Assembly: GCF_037975235.1 (NCBI RefSeq)
Contig: NZ_CP150241.1
Location: 1,612,001 to 1,676,000 of the forward strand
Direction of reading: 5' to 3'
DNA from: Paenibacillus sp. FSL R5-0341
GTDB taxonomy: Bacteria; Bacillota; Bacilli; Paenibacillales; Paenibacillaceae
DNA: 64,000 nt
Part shown: piece after piece, positions 63,722-64,000 of the stretch
Layout: the number at the start of each line of letters is the position of its first letter
Numbering within the stretch: position 1 is the stretch's first letter
Notes under the pieces: model-generated
Databases searched by the model: none
Told to the model about the DNA's origin: nothing
What the model saw: the letters and a program-made list of their open reading frames with translations, nothing else
Translations under genes and position numbers: made by a program

Positions 63722-64000
63722 ATGATTAAAAAAGAAAAGAAGTTTATCATTGCTATGATTGTACTTGCTGTAGTTGTATTAGGAGCTATATGGTACCTAA
63801 AAGTAGGCTATTTATTAAAGAAACCGGAGATGCCCGAAGCAAATATTGCAATTCAGGCCCAAATGGTGGATGGTGGTGCGATCAGTTTACGAAATGCTGA
63901 TTACACCGAAAATCAAATCAAGGTTGGATATGAAGTGAGAGGGTTCAGTTTGGAGGAATATAATATTGCTTGTGAGCTTTATCATGACGGACATTTGATT
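63722..64000 (+). CDS. Membrane-anchored protein, cut by the right window edge
   Basis: 93 codons visible. One membrane helix (FIIAMIVLAVVVLGAIWYL), then an extracytoplasmic part (EANIAIQAQMVDGGAISLRN, IKVGYEVRGFSLEEYNIACE). ATG at 63722 behind GTAAGGAG. Not recognised; size unknown because the gene continues. Confidence 0.55.
   Translation, partial: MIKKEKKFIIAMIVLAVVVLGAIWYLKVGYLLKKPEMPEANIAIQAQMVDGGAISLRNADYTENQIKVGYEVRGFSLEEYNIACELYHDGHLI

Overview
The window looks like a chromosomal segment of a Gram-positive, endospore-former-type Bacillota, most likely Paenibacillus or a close relative. This is inferred from strong GGAGG ribosome sites, a T-box leader on a threonyl-tRNA synthetase-like gene, OmpR-type two-component systems, an ECF sigma/DUF4179 anti-sigma pair, a YpsA-family protein, an E. 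coli-type AdoMet decarboxylase and moderate GC with GC-rich glycan genes. No rRNA, tRNA or CRISPR array was seen.

Positions 1-26 kb are ordinary chromosome. They hold the start of thrS with its T-box, a sensor kinase/regulator pair beside an M23 lipoprotein, a coiled-coil gene coupled to an ammonium transporter, and DinB-like and DUF genes. A VanRS-like two-component system is followed by a kinase-dead paralogue of its sensor and a bifunctional penicillin-binding protein. Next come a split ThrE-type exporter, an S66 peptidase, an ECF sigma/anti-sigma pair, ankyrin and GNAT-Nudix genes, an orphan flgB, speD, a YpsA-family gene that seems to start at CTG, and a pseudouridine synthase. A 190-bp structured repeat occurs twice in inverted orientation (8.8 and 20.2 kb).

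Positions 26.5-33.2 kb are a surface-glycan cluster: GT-D glycosyltransferase, rhamnosyltransferase-like protein, nucleotide-sugar 4,6-dehydratase, nucleotide-sugar dehydrogenase, methyltransferase and GT2. Then follow an AraC regulator divergent from two ABC exporter half-subunits that are coupled to the tail of an Rpn-type nuclease, recQ and a B12/radical-SAM protein.

Positions 44.5-53.1 kb are the remarkable part. A decayed tyrosine recombinase is followed by an AT-rich array of single-gene cassettes, all on the + strand, separated by structured 60-163 bp sites that run from (..)TAAC to GTTA(..). In eight of eight complete cassettes the variable bases at the cassette's 5' end (GTTAnnnn) are complementary to the nnnnTAAC box at that cassette's own 3' end (8/8 bases in six cassettes, 7/8 in two), although the two boxes within one physical site are often mismatched. 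This is the signature expected if each cassette once closed as a circle, as integron gene cassettes do. Most sites fold into a closing stem plus three hairpins with compensatory changes. Cassette products include two related HEPN-like proteins, two nuclease-like proteins (DUF6602-like, DUF4365-like), a barstar-family protein, a methyltransferase-like protein and a broken P-loop kinase. It resembles an integron array whose integrase has decayed, which is unexpected in Bacillota.

Positions 53.8-61.8 kb form a probable sulphur-compound scavenging operon (cystine-type ABC transporter, three flavin-dependent monooxygenases, DinB-like protein, acetyltransferase) resembling the B. subtilis ytm/yxe systems. 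The window ends with a DUF3885 gene and two small membrane-anchored proteins, the last one cut by the window edge.
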